From assembly GCA_039519185.1 (NCBI GenBank), contig JAZGSX010000017.1, positions 310,001 to 374,000 of the forward strand: a stretch of DNA of 64,000 nucleotides. Direction: 5' to 3'. Position numbers and translations under genes: made by a program. The notes beneath the pieces are model-generated. The model saw only the letters and a list, made by a program, of their open reading frames with translations. It searched no databases and was not told the origin of the DNA. This document shows, piece after piece, positions 36,060-47,733 of the stretch. Numbering within the stretch: position 1 is the stretch's first letter; each line of letters starts with the position of its first letter. The stretch is from Astragalus membranaceus. Lineage: Eukaryota > Streptophyta > Magnoliopsida > Fabales > Fabaceae.

Positions 36060-36240
36060 TTTTGTTTATTACAAACTGGGCTCGTATCTCACCTCAAGAT
36101 TCTGGATTTGAATCTTGGGTGTGGGAAAAATATCCGTTGGGAGGGGGAGAAACACACAGACCAGCAAAGCCGCATACGCGCTTCTAGAGTCACCGACAAA
36201 ACTGGTGGATACTGCGCACCAATAACACAATAAAAAACTA
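36060..36240 (+). mobile_element. possible SINE-like remnant
   Basis: TTCTGGATTTGAATCTTGG resembles a tRNA box B and is followed by a GC-richer body (GTTGGGAGGGGGAGAAACAC). There is no clear box A or target duplication. Confidence 0.3.
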
Positions 36241-36451
36241 AAAAGAATGGAGATTATTTGATTATATTTCTAAAGCAGTTTTTTTAAAAAAAAATTAGAA
36301 AGAAGAAATTTTATTTTTTATTAACTTTTAAAAACAGAAAACTCTTTTTATACAGGCCCCGATAAAATTCTTATAAAAACAGTTTTGAATTCCTTGGGGT
36401 TAGACGTAATTTTGGTTCAGCTAATTAACTAATAAGGAGGTACTACGGAAT

Positions 36452-38941
36452 ACAAAATATAGGTGTGGAATTGTGATGGTGACAAAAGTCCGGGACCCGA
36501 CGGTTATAACATGATTCCTCAAGGCATGTTGGGATATGTTGAAGCAAGAAGTGGTTGATTTTTTCAATGAGTTTCATTCCAAGGCTTTTCTTCCTAAAGC
36601 TATTTCGGCATCTTTTATTGCTCTTATTCCTAAGAACGATAATCCACAAGGCTTAGGTGAGTTCAAGCCTATTTGTTTGATTGGTTGCCTTTATAAGATT
36701 TTGGCAAAGGTTCTGGCTAGTAGGTTGAAGAGGGTGCTCCCAGGTATTATTTCTAATAGCCAATCTGCTTTTTTGAGTGGTAGACAGATTTTGGATGGTG
36801 TGGTGGTTGTAAATGAAATTGTTGACCATGCGAAGAGAAATAAGGAAGAATGATTATTCTTTAAGGTGGATTTCGAGAAGGCTTATGACTCTATATCGTG
36901 GGGTTTCTTATTTTACATGAAGCATAGGATGGGATTCCCGAGAAGAAGGATCAATTGGTTGGAAGCGTGTGTTTTCTCTAGCACTATGTCGGTGTTAGTA
37001 AATGGTAGTCCCACTAGTGATTTCAAGGTAAAGAGGGGGTTGAGACAAGGGGATCCATTGCCACCATTTCTTTTTCTTATTGTGGCCGAAGGCTTGACGG
37101 CTCTTGTGAACCAAGCGGTGGCGAATGGCTCCTTCCACGGTTATACCATTAATGATAATTTGAAGTTTTCTATTATGCAATTCGCGGATGGCACAATGTT
37201 GATGGGGAAGGCAACAAGGGAATCTTTGGAGCATCAAGACTATTTTGAGAGGTTTTGAACTTGTTTCGGGTTTGAAAGTCAACTTCCATAAGAGCAAGCT
37301 TATTGGAATTAATGTGGCGGAGGAGTTTTTAGCAACGGCATCTACTTTCCTCCATTGTAGAACGGAATCCATTCCGTTTAAATTTTTGGGGATTCCGGTT
37401 GGTGCTAACCCGAGAAGGGCAACCACTTGGAAGCCGGTGATTGATTTGTTACGGAAAAGACTCTCTTCGTGGAAGGGTCACACTTTATCTATTGGTGGCC
37501 GGGTTAATCTTATTAATTCGATATTAAATAGCATTCCACTTCTTTTCTTTTCCTTCTACAAAGATCCAAAGTTGGTGTTGAAGGCCATGGTCAAGATTCA
37601 AAGGGACTTCTTATGGGGTATTAATGATGGTGATAGAGGTATGTATGAGATTGCTTGGGATAAGGTTTGCCGACCGAAGAAGGAGGGTGGGCTTGGTATT
37701 AAAAACTTAGAATTATTCAACATTGTTCTTTTGACCAAATGGAAGTGGAGGATGTTAGTGGAAGATGATGCAAATTGGAGGGATTTGCTATTGTTCAAAT
37801 ATGGAGATTTCTCTTTAGCTTTCATTCATGGCTCGGTGGAGGCTACTAATAGGGGTTCGACTGGATCTATTTGGTGGCGAGACTTGCTTAATTTGGAGAG
37901 TATTCATTACCCCCGTGGCTGGTTTGGTTCGTGTTTGAGAAGAAATCTTGGCAACGGTGCTTCCACTTGTTTTTGGACGGATCATTGGCTTGGAAATTCA
38001 CCTCTCTGCTCTGTATTTTCTAATCTCTATGCAGGTTGTTCTGACAAAACTGCTACGGTTAATGATATTGGTACGTGGGTTGGAGATTCTTGGCTTTGGG
38101 CGGAGCCGTTCAGGACCCGATTTGCGCTGAGGAAGCTGCTGAATTACACTCTATTCTCCAGGATGTGATTCCTTCAAGGGAGGGGCGTGATGTTTGGGTC
38201 TGGTTGCTGGAAGCTTCGAAAGCGTTTTCAGTGAACTCGTGTTACAAGATGCTGGTCCGAACTGCTGCCGGTTCCGAAGCTACTGATACCAAAGCTGTTG
38301 TCAGCGATATGCAGGGAATTTTTGAGAAGTTTTGGAAGACAATTACCCCGTCCAAAGTCACCATGTTCGGTTGGCGCTTACTTCGTGACTCCTTGCCTAC
38401 GAGGGATCTTCTATTCCGTCGCCATGTTATCCAAACCGATTCAGCTGCTGTTTGCCCCTTTTTTTTGGAACATCGCGAAGACAGCCTTCATTTGTTTTTG
38501 AGCTGTAGTTTCGCTCATGATACTTGGTCTCGGGTTTGCGATTGGTTGGGGGTTCATCAATTAGAAGCCACGACTATTCTTGACCATATGCGCGGGTTTG
38601 GCAAGATGTGCAAAGGGAGAAAGTCTAAAAAAAATCAAATAGTTGATTTGGGTCACAACTTGTTGGTGTATTTAGTTGTCACGTAACGGGCTTGTCTTTA
38701 GGAACGAGGAAACTTCTATTGATTCTGTGGTGGTTCGCATTAAGAGCTTATCTTGGAGTTGGTTGGTGTATAGAGGAGGAGGGGGTAGTAGTTCTAATTT
38801 ATCTATATCCGCGTGGTGGAATAACCCTCTTGTTTGCCTAAACAATATATAATTCATCTTGTTGTTTGGGTTTGAAGACCCCTAGTGCTCCATAAATGAA
38901 ATTGTTGCTTATCTAATAAAACAAAATATAGGTGTGAAATT
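36452..38941 (+). mobile_element. 5'-truncated LINE (L1-type) with long target duplication
   Basis: The body is 36473-38920. Direct repeats ACAAAATATAGGTGTG(G/A)AATT flank it at 36452-36472 and 38921-38941 (20 of 21 identical). The 3' end is a short A-rich tail (TAATAAAA). The 5' end begins inside the RT domain, as with incomplete reverse transcription. Confidence 0.9.
36473..38686 (+). pseudogene. LINE ORF2 fragment: RT and zf-RVT domains, broken
   Basis: RT motifs in order: DKSPGPDGYN, LIPKNDNPQGLGEFKPICLI, SQSAFLSGRQILDG, VDFEKAYDSISW, RGLRQGDPLPPFLF and MQFADGTML. The last replaces the catalytic FADD with FADG. Then come FLGIPVGANPRR, FLWG and, at 38320-38560, a zf-RVT domain (FWKTITPSKVTMFGWRLLRDSLPTRD...). 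Breaks: stop at 36851, a frameshift near 37250 and another near 38130. The endonuclease domain is missing through 5' truncation. Confidence 0.92.
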
Positions 38942-39171
38942 AAAAGAAGAATAACAAGCATCTTTTGCACTAGTTTTTTCTATAAGCTATAACTATAATG
39001 TAGCAGGAATCTCATGATAAGAAAATAAAGTTAAAATGAAAAACAAGAAAAACTAACTGTGCATCAAAATTGACAAGGCAAAAATCTCAAGACAGTGAAC
39101 AAATCCGTGACTACCCTAGTTAAATTAACAGTGTCAATTTTCCTTTTGCGTTCTTTCTTTTTGGGGAGGTC
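38942..39171 (-). other. 3' flank of the single-RRM gene
   Basis: AT-rich sequence between the LINE and the RRM gene stop codon. It likely includes that gene's 3'UTR. Confidence 0.5.
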
Positions 39172-40861
39172 CTAGCACTCCTTTTGAAGCTTCCCATCAG
39201 AAGCTGAAGCTGAAGATTTCTGATCTTGTGGAGGTCCTTGCACTCCTTTTGCAGCTACTGTTTCTGTGATTAATCCAACGCCACAAAAATGAACATAAAA
39301 AATTAGTTAAGATTTGGAAAATTTTAGTTCAAAATAAAATTATAGCAATTGGTTAGATACTAAACCAGTGGTGGAATTTGAAGGAAGAGGTGAAACAGGT
39401 TCTGATATTCGAACACCTGTCAACTCCTGAGATGTCTTTTTCTCATTTGATGTTGGAACAAACTGTTTACTTAGGCCATAAAGGGGTTGGTAATATGCTG
39501 GAAACCAGCAATATGGAAATTGCTGTCCACCATATACATTATAATAGTTCTGCATAGCATACCACAACAAAATATTTAGACTCAGGAATCTAAAGCTGAT
39601 ATGAAAGAGCTACTACTTCTTGAGAAAACTAACCATTTCATAAATGTCTTGTTGGCTAGGATAACCAGGGTACCTAAACATTGGAGGGAAATATTTATTT
39701 AGAATAGGCTAAAATGTATTTCTAGTCTCAAGAAATACAAAGTGTTTTGATTTTAGGTCCTATGAAATTTGTTATTTGTTTTTGGTCCCTACAAGATATT
39801 TTATTTCAGTTTACGTCATTTTGACGAAAATTCACAAGAAAATCGACAGGTAAATAAATTGTTTTTTTGCGATTTTTTCTATAAATTTTGGTTGCACTAA
39901 TGATTTTTAGTCATTGGTATCAAAAGTCACAAGAAGTTTGCAATGAAAAGTCTGTGTTTTATGTAGATATTGCTATGAATTTCAATCAGAAAGACCAAAA
40001 TTAAAATATAACATTTTGTAGGAACAAAAAACAAATAATTTCGTTTTACAGAAACTTAACTGAAAACATTCAATGTAGAGACCAAAAACATGATTAAACC
40101 TTTATAATAGGACAATGTGATAGATAAATTTGACAGATATAAAAGAGCATAATCTTTGCATACCAGTAGGCAGCTGGATGGGAAAATGTATATTGGGGTA
40201 TAATATACTGATTATAATAAATGGAGGGGCTTTGAAATTGGATTGGTACCATATTCCTTGAAGGACTATTGAGTTTCTTCCTTCCTGAAATATTTGACAG
40301 TAGTAAAAGGCTGAGGATTCAAAATGTGCAACCTTATATTTGCTTTGGTTTGCACTTTGCATGCAAAAAAAAGTATGTTTCAGATTAACAAAATTACCAT
40401 CAAGAAATTTTAGAATTGATACAAAGTGAAAAACTTACCTGTTTTAGATGATTCAGTTTTTTGTGCACCTAGAGCAGCAATATTACAATTAGCCTTCCTT
40501 CCATCAATCTCAGGATAGGGATTTTGACAAGCTAGTGTTGCAGAATTTGGTTCCTTAAAGGTCACCTAACAAAAAAACAAAAACAACAGACAGAGATTAT
40601 TAAAACTTAAAAGTAAAAAACTTTGATCAGTAAAAAAGGAGTAGAAGAGTAGTTGTTTGTTACAAAGCCATATCCTTTTGATTTTCCAGTTCTTCTATCA
40701 GTGATAACAACAGCTTCTAAGATTTCTCCAAACTGATCAAAATAGCATTTCAGTGTCTCTCTCTTAGTCTCCCATGCTAATCCTCCAACAAAGATCTTAG
40801 TTGTTTTGGACTCATCATCTTGTTTGGGACTCATCTTCTTGTTTTGCTTTGCCTGTGACAT
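39172..40861 (-). CDS. single-RRM RNA-binding protein
   Basis: Six exons join to 253 codons plus stop: 40861-40664, 40565-40439, 40284-40164, 39673-39634, 39549-39366 and 39263-39172. All introns are GT-AG and phases agree. The RRM spans about residues 21-98, with RNP2 IFVGGLAWE and RNP1 KGYGFVTF. ALGAQK follows, a feature of the plant ARP1/RBM24-38-like RRM group. The C-terminal two thirds is rich in Tyr, Pro and Gln (VPIQFQSPSIYYNQ, YPGYPSQQDIYE, YCWFPAYYQPLYG) and looks disordered. The start is set by MSQAKQNKK, with in-frame sequence above it weak. Intron 3 holds a repeat (39706-40100). Its RNA targets are unknown. Confidence 0.93.
39706..40100. mobile_element. MITE-like repeat inside intron 3 of the RRM gene
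   Basis: GCTAAAATGTATTTCTAGTC at the left and GACCAAAAACATGATTAAACC at the right resemble ends of legume repeats that begin with a GGTTTAATCATG-type motif. Internal TTTTTGGTCCCTACAAG and its near complement CATTTTGTAGGAAC suggest a fold-back. Boundaries are approximate. Confidence 0.45.
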
Positions 40862-42059
40862 TTTCACAAAAGTAGTAGAATGAACGAAGAGACAGAGAGA
40901 GATCAAAGAGTCAGAATCAGAATAGTGGTTTGGTTGATTGTAAAGTATGAATGAATAGTAAACAATCAATAAATCAAATCAGAAATTCAGAATCTTTCTA
41001 CCAACAATGTGCCTTTCGTGATTCTCGTTCATTTTAGCGGCGAAAACTACTCCATTTTCATACCGATATCTCCTAAGATTCTGCAACCCAAGATTCCCTT
41101 AACAAGAAACTTTATCAATGGTAATAAATGGTTTCAAGTGAAGAGGAGTAAAAGAAAAGAAACGGATAAACCCAAAAACAGAAAGAAATTTTTTTTTTTG
41201 GCAATATCACAATATGAGGCAAAAATACCGCTGTAGACAAAAAAAAAGGCAAATTCTTAATTACGCAGGTCAATTAGTTGGGTGACTTTTTTTTTTTTTA
41301 ACAATTGCAAAATGCACTCACAAATGACAAGTTGGGTGCAGCACCCAAATTTGTGTTATTTTTTTATCAGACACAAATTTATGTTATGGGTAAATTAGTT
41401 GTCAAAAAAAAAATTATTTACCAAAATAACAATTTTTTTAGATTATATACCAAACTATAACACATTGAAAATTCAGGGCAGAAGTCGCCCCCTGGGAAAC
41501 GACTCCTACACTGAAATTTTTCAATTTTTTTTCCTTTCTATGTTCAGAAGTCGCCCCCAGGGTGACTTTTGAACTGTGTTTTTTTTTTTTTGATTTCTTT
41601 ATATTAATTTATATAAATTTAAATTAATTAACTAATTTATTTTAAAAAATTAAAATTGTTAATTCAAAATTAATTACTTAATTATATCAATTTCATTTAT
41701 TGTTAGATCGCTACTCAGTTTTAGGATTTTAGACTAAAAATCGGTTTTCAGAAATTCTTCTTCGATTCTCTCAAAACCACGGCTATTAAATCCGAACAAA
41801 ATCAAGGATCATTACGCCTCAAGAAAGAATTTCTTTTTCAGGACTGCAGGGCCCAAAATCTCAAATTTCATCGTTTACTATATTTTAGGAATTTTTTGAA
41901 TTTTTCATAATCTCCGAAAAATCTAAAAAAATTTGTAGAATCTTCTTTCGGATTTTATTAGATTTTTAGTGGTGTTGTTATAATTTTTTGATGCGGTTTG
42001 ACTTGTTTTTTTATTTTCTGTCGTAATTTTCGCATTATACGGCTAACAGCGACGATAAT
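40862..42059. other. upstream region of the RRM gene and spacer
   Basis: The promoter and leader of the minus-strand RRM gene should lie in the first few hundred bases. 41478-41575 has two partial copies of AGAAGTCGCCCCC. 41700-42055 has a leader-like look but no gene is recognised. Confidence 0.4.
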
Positions 42060-42311
42060 ATGTTCTATAATTTGTTTGGTGTCCACTATGGTACGCCCGA
42101 ATCAGTTGCATATCTTCATAGGCTTCAGGAGCAGGCTGGTGCTAATTCCTTGTCACTTAATCAATACGAACAACCACATGCGCTTACCCGGCTGATGAAG
42201 AAATACCAGCAGCACAACAGCGTTCAAGGCGGAATCGCCGGCCACCACCATGTGGAACTGGCCATCATCTGCAACGATGAATTTTTGCTTTGTTTTGTTT
42301 TGCTTTTGTAG
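42060..42311 (+). pseudogene. unrecognised coding-like fragment
   Basis: An open frame of 83 codons reads MFYNLFGVHYGTPESVAYL, then LTRLMKKYQQHNS and GGIAGHHHVELAI. Its codon content is more gene-like than its AT-rich surroundings, but the family is not recognised and no splice context is clear. It may be a captured exon. Confidence 0.3.
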
Positions 42312-42489
42312 CATAGTGAATAGTGCATAGTGCACAATGAATAGTGCATAGTTTACACTAAAAATTGTGTTTTTTAGTGTTTTTTACGATTTTAATACAT
42401 ATCTAATTTAAATCTGTATCTAATATTTCATAACTCAACACAGTAGTTTTATACCTCTTCTACACGGTAGATATTATTTTTAAATAAAA

Positions 42490-42685
42490 AAGGCTAAATT
42501 ATAGTTTTGGTCCCCCTACTTTTACAAATCCGGACATTTGGTCCCCCTATTTTAAAATCCAGACATTTAGTCCCCCTGTTTTAAAAAATTCGCAGTTTTA
42601 GTCCAAAGAGGGGTTTTTCAGTTTTTTGTTGCTGATGTGGATAAAAAACTCTTACGTGACACTCATTAAATGACGTTAGTGAGCG
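42490..42685. repeat. array of TTTGGTCCCCCTATTTTA units
   Basis: About three copies of a unit near 32 bp (TTTGGTCCCCCTA, ACATTTGGTCCCCC, ACATTTAGTCCCCC) start at a GGCTAAATTATAG end. This is a common terminal sequence of legume repeats. Confidence 0.55.
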
Positions 42686-42976
42686 CCCGAGGGGGGGTAC
42701 CTGCAAAGCCACTCCGACGCTCAAGTCAGTATGAGAATAAGCTAGTGAATTTGCAAGGGAAGAGTATGTACCTTGTAAATGGCTATGCGAGCCGGTATTT
42801 ATAGGAAATCATGCCCGTTTGTGGATCGTCGGATCAGCGGAATTGATCTTAACCGTCCAAGCGTGATTGGGCTTGTATGTTGTGGATAAGAGCCAAAGTG
42901 ATTGGGTCAATCCATATCCGTTGCTAAACACACCTCCTGGTATTGCTAAATTGACCTCTTGATCCAGTCCAGAACG
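42686..42976 (-). repeat. partial gypsy LTR related to 32728-33080
   Basis: It shares CCACTCCGACGC(C/T)CAAGTCAGTAT, GG(C/T)ATTTATAGGAA and GATCCAGTCCAGAAC with that LTR in the same order. The first part (about 90 bp of the gag-side end) is missing. There is no attached internal sequence. Confidence 0.75.
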
Positions 42977-43471
42977 GTAAGTAAAAACTAACGTGGTTCG
43001 GCTCAATGGCATAGAGTTTTTTAACTGCACTCCTCTCCTTGTTTTGTTCTATTGATATGGTTTGGTTTCCCACCATATCCTTTTGTCTCTAACAACCCAT
43101 TGCAATGAGAGGACTGTTGCTCCTATAAAGAAAGACACGGAAACTAACCGAGAAATATGGTTACATGGAAATCATACTCTTTGAATTTTTGTGACGAACA
43201 CGTGGAAATAATTTGAAAATGTTGTATGAATTTTGCAAGCAATAATAAGAATGGACCACAGTCCTCGATTGAAGTGGATGCCTCTAGAGGCAGGCCTAGA
43301 TAAAAATAAGGTAAGGGGTTTATTCCACAAACAACGCATGGGTCCCAATGCCCTTCCATTCCTATATTTTTCTTTTTCGCTTTTAAACTTGTGGATCCAA
43401 ACAAAGAAGCTGTTGGAATTTTGACCAAGACAAATGCCATTTTAAGTTTTTAACACACCGCGACTTGAGAA
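42977..43471. other. unassigned spacer
   Basis: Nothing recognised. Short open frames here have no support. Confidence 0.4.
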
Positions 43472-43502
43472 TAAGGTGGAAATAGGTCGGACTAAGCTAG
43501 AC

Positions 43503-44177
43503 TTTATAAGTAGGAATGAAAATAGGCGGGCTTGAGTTAGTCTTTGTATGATCTGGGTTTGACCTACGTTGAAAATGTTAGGCCTGAGTCTGGTATGTGG
43601 CTTGTCGTAGGTCTATTTTTAAGGTCTGACTTGGCCTTTCTGAAAGTCTGACAAGACCTGAAAGCCTGTTTAAAAGCCTATTTGACTATTTTTTAAGAAG
43701 ACCTACAACATTGCAATGGTGTAAGCCTTTGTAAATAGACTAACAAGCTATTAGGTCAACGAGATTACGTTATAATTGAGATCTAACAAAACCTTTTATG
43801 AAAACATTTTTATATGACATCCTATTTAAATTCTATTTTATAATAATAAGTTCAACTATGTCAAAAATTGATGTAGGTTAATATTTTTTTTGGTATAATA
43901 TCTTTGATGTAGGTTAATATGTTTAAACTAACAAAAAATGTCAGCAAAGTTATGACTTAACACAAAGTACCAAATTCAATATAAAATAATATTAGTAATT
44001 AAAAATATTAGTTATATTTATTTAAATAGGTCAGCCAGATAGGCCTAAAAGACTTTTCCGATGGCCTATGGCCTGACCAATTTAGCTAAATAGGCTTTTA
44101 AAAAAATATCGATCTTATCTATTTAAAAAAAGGTCTGGCCTAGGCGGCCTAGTCCTATTCCCACCTCTATTTGTAAG
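43503..44177. mobile_element. inner non-autonomous hAT element
   Basis: The 659-bp body (43511-44169) has inverted ends TAGGAATGAAAATAGG and the complement of CCTATTCCCACCTCTA. 8-bp flanks TTTATAAG (43503-43510) and TTTGTAAG (44170-44177) match at 7 of 8. It sits within another member of its own family. Confidence 0.8.
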
Positions 44178-44751
44178 GCTTGCGCCTGATTTGCGTCGAA
44201 AATGTTAGGTCTGAACCTGACCCATGGTCTGTCATAGACCCATTTTTAGGCCTGACCCGACCTTTAGGAAAGCCAGACAAGCACTACAAAAAAAAGCTTA
44301 TTTGCGAGGGACATTAGCGAGGGAATAACATTCCCTTGCTAAAACTGACATTAGCGAGGGAATTAGCGAGGGAATGTGATTCCCTCGCTAAAATTGACAT
44401 TAGCGAGGGACCAGTCCATCGCTAATGGTTAGCGACGAAATTTTTGACATTAGCGACGGACCAGTCCCTCGCTAAGTGGAGGCGGGAATTTGAAAAATTT
44501 AGCACGAAAAACAAGGTGATTAGCGAGGGACCAGTCCCTCGCTAACGTGAATTTGATCGTTGAACCAGTCATTGGGAAGTGGAATTTGCTGTTAGCGAGG
44601 GACCGGTCACTTGCAAAGGGTAATTTTTTTTTTTTACTTTAAATAACCACACACCACACACTCTCATTTCATCTTATCTATTCTCTCACCTCTTCCCTCT
44701 TTCACTACGAATTCTCTCCACCTTCCAACACCATGAACTCCTCTCATTTTC

Positions 44752-44756
44752 CTCTC

Positions 44757-44849
<93 letters not shown>
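44752..44849. repeat. imperfect (TC)n microsatellite in the CACTA element
   Basis: About 98 bp of TC repeats, interrupted at 44799-44801 (CTTTC). The Ser-Leu frames across it are not genes. Confidence 0.95.
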
Positions 44850-44852
<3 letters not shown>

Positions 44853-45059
44853 GAATTCCTCTTCTCTCACCTACAAATTTCTTTACTTTTTTTCTCTTCT
44901 TCTCTCCACCTTCCACGACCACCTATCCTCCTCTCCTCTCTCTCTCCTACGAAGTGAACCACACGACCACCACCACCACATAGCTCCTCCCAACCACCAC
45001 TACCACTACCACATTAATAAATATATAAAAACAGTTTAAAAAAAAATTAAAACAACACA

Positions 45060-45118
45060 TAAAACAAGTCATTCAAATTGGGACACGTGACAGTCAGAAT
45101 TGGGACACGTGACAGTCA
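45060..45118. repeat. 23-bp direct repeat with CACGTG
   Basis: AATTGGGACACGTGACAGTCA occurs twice in tandem within the CACTA derivative. It contains a G-box core, but a role is not shown. Confidence 0.8.
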
Positions 45119-46771
45119 AAATTAGCGAGGGAACCAGTCTCTCGCTAATTCCCTTTCACTATATTTTGACAAAAACGTACAACCTTTTAATGGTGTAAAC
45201 TTTTGTGAATAAACTAACAAGTTAATAACTCATTGAGATTAAGGTCTAATTTGAGATCTAACAAAACCTTTTATAGAAATATCTTTATATGACATCCTAT
45301 TTAAATTCTATTTATAATAATAACTTTAAATATGTCAAAAATTGATGTAGGTCAATATGTTTAAATTAACAAAAAAATGTTAGCAAGTTAATCGTTTAAC
45401 ACAAAGTAGAAAATTGAATATAATAATAATGAAAGTAATTAAAATATTGTTTATATTTACTTAAATAAGTTAGCCTGATAGGCCTAATAGACTTTTTCAT
45501 TGCATGTGGTTTGGCCTTTCTAACTAAGTAGGCTTTTGAAAAAGTCTTGACATTGTCTATTTAAAAAAAATTCTGGCCTGAGGTGAGTCTTTCGTAGGCT
45601 GATTTGTAGAACCCTTGTTAGTCAACCTAACCTATTCCAATAAAGAGTTTCCAAAAATTAATACTCATTTTTTTATCACAATTACAACTTATATATGAAT
45701 AAAATATTATTTTCCATATCTTTTTTGACTTCAAAAGAAAATTCGATTGAATTTTAAGAGATTTTTATTGGTTATTTACACAGTTTCTCGCTGATGAAGG
45801 CCGTGGAAGATGATCAAAACTTACAGTAGAATTTATTGTTATGTACTCATTCAAAGCGAACAAAAATATTTGGCTACGCAAAGCAGACAAAGTTTCTTAT
45901 GAATGACTAGGACACATCCATTAAAATTATTCTTTCACTTATTTAAAGTATAAATTGCTAAAATTTGTCCTTTGAGTTGACTAGGCAATATTTTTTAAAG
46001 AAATGTGAAAAAAGTACATATAATTTATAGGAATGATTTTGCATACGTAGATCCATTAAATATTGCTTTAGTTAACGAAGGGTTAGGTCCGTCCAATATG
46101 TTAGTGATGTGGGATAAAACGGAGTTAGTTAGCAAAAAAACTTAAACAAAAGGAGCTTTGTGGATATAGAAGATCTTTGTCTGATTATGTTTTATCAACC
46201 GTGATAATGACAACTTTTTTATATAATAAGTAAAAGTTTAGGTGACATGGTGGGAGAGGTCCATCATGGCTACTCAAAGAGTGCGTGCTTGAAGACCAAA
46301 AATGACCTCTAATCGGGCAATGAATTCCCTCCACTGAAGATGATTTCTTCCCCTCTAATTGGTAACAAGATTTGAACTTACGTCATTGTGAAATATGAGC
46401 GAAATCCTTACCAATTAGATTATCTTTTGTTGGTGATAAAGACAATTCAAAGGAACTATACTTCTTTATTGAACTTTCAGAATGCATGCTTAACAAGTAA
46501 TGAGTCTCTAAGGTGACTTGTTACAAGAGTTTGATTATTATGCTTTAGACGATCTAATGTACATGAACACCCAATAAAAAAAAATCTAAAAGTCTGTCTC
46601 TTAATTTTTTATCATGAATCACTACTTTTTATTGAGGCTTCTATACCAAAAATATGTTGTATTGATTTGTATGTACAGATTATAGAATAAAAGATTCAGA
46701 AAGGAAGCACATACTTTTCATTGAATCAACATCAGTATTCCCACCAAGCAAGTAACGAGTCTCACCCAAAG

Positions 46772-47433
46772 ATGGCTCTTTAGAGATGCAAGTGGGTCTA
46801 CAAAGTCAAATACCATGCAGATGGCTCTTTAGAGAGACACAAGGCACGCTTGGTTGCCAAAGGCTACACCCAACTTGAAGGGGAGATTACTTTGACACTT
46901 TCTCTCCAGTTGCCAAATTGACTACTGTTCGTACTCTTCTCTCTCTAGCAGCAATCAAAGATTGGCATCTCGAACAATTGGATGTCAACAATGCCTTCCT
47001 TCATAGAGACCTTAATGAGGAGGTTTACATGGAATTGCCCCCTGGCCTTCTCCCAACAGCCTCTACCTCCTCCACAAACAAGGTGTGCAGACTAAACAAA
47101 TCACTTTATGGTCTCAAACAGGCCAGCAGACAATGGTACTCTAAATTGTCCACTGCCCTCATCTCTATTGGTTACTCACAATCCTCTGCAGACCACTCCT
47201 TATTCACTAAGTTTCAAGGTACTCACTTCACAGCTCTCCTTGTCTATGTAGATGATATCATATTGTCCGGTAACAATTATGCTGAAATAGCCAAAGTAAA
47301 GCAATGTCTTGACTCTAAGTTCAAGACAAAGGATCTTGGCACTCTTAGATTTTTTCTTGGCCTTAAGGTGGCCTGGTCTAAACAAGGCATTCTCCTTAAC
47401 CAACGGAAATATGCCCTAGAATTACTTGAGGAC
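46772..47433 (+). pseudogene. RT of copia element B, 5' part
   Basis: KWVYKVKYHADGSLERHKAR and LVAKGYTQLEG precede a short indel. The open frame at 46918 follows: QLDVNNAFLHRDLNEEVYME, KSLYGLKQASRQWYSKL and the active site LLVYVDDI, ending LLED at the junction with element C. GATGGCTCTTTAGAGA occurs twice (46772 and 46819), a sign of template slippage or repair at the 5' break. Confidence 0.85.
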
Positions 47434-47638
47434 TGATAGAATAGAAATACAGCTAGTTAGATTGTAACTAGACTTATTGTAACTAGACTTAGTTAATATA
47501 TAACCACAGCTAGTTAGATTGTATCCAGTATAGTTAACTATTGCAACAGCATATAAATATGCAAAAACACGTGTAACTGAAGTCAAGCAATAATGAAATC
47601 AGTTTACAGAAATTGCTTCTCTCTCACTCTCACTTTCA
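47434..47638 (+). repeat. 5' LTR of copia element C
   Basis: 205 bp, matched at 52006-52210 with four substitutions. It contains its own short repeat (TTGTAACTAGACTTA twice) and a TATA box at 47551-47560. Confidence 0.95.
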
Positions 47639-47733
47639 TGGTATCATTCGCACAGCACCGATCCTAAACCGTTTCTTCGCTTCCGCCTAATCCTTCTTAT
47701 CCGATCTTCGCTTCTCCTTCCAGCGTCTGAATC

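Larger units (their letters stand above)
44282..45165. mobile_element. CACTA (En/Spm)-type derivative lacking its right end
   Basis: It starts CACTACAAAAAAAAGC, the superfamily hallmark. Subterminal repeats of TTAGCGAGGGACCAGTCCC and its complement (GGGACTGGTCCCTCGCTAA) occur at least seven times, mostly in 44320-44610 and again at 45120-45150. The expected TTTTGTAGTG terminus is absent. About 45 bp of the host hAT beside the right junction is also missing, so the end was probably lost by deletion. No transposase is present. Confidence 0.75.
43472..45645. mobile_element. outer hAT-like element with two nested insertions
   Basis: The left end TAAGGTGGAAATAGG (43472) resembles the hAT end of the inner copy, and the right end is near ACCTATTCCAA (45630-45645). 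The interior matches the inner copy: GTCGAAAATGTTAGGTCTG, ATGACATCCTATTTAAATTC and AAAAATTGATGTAGGT. It is split by a sister copy at 43511-44169 and by a CACTA derivative at about 44282-45165. Confidence 0.65.

Noticed and set aside
44686..44957. Similar Ser-Leu and Arg-Glu frames in the CACTA element
   Set aside because: Also artefacts of an imperfect TC microsatellite.
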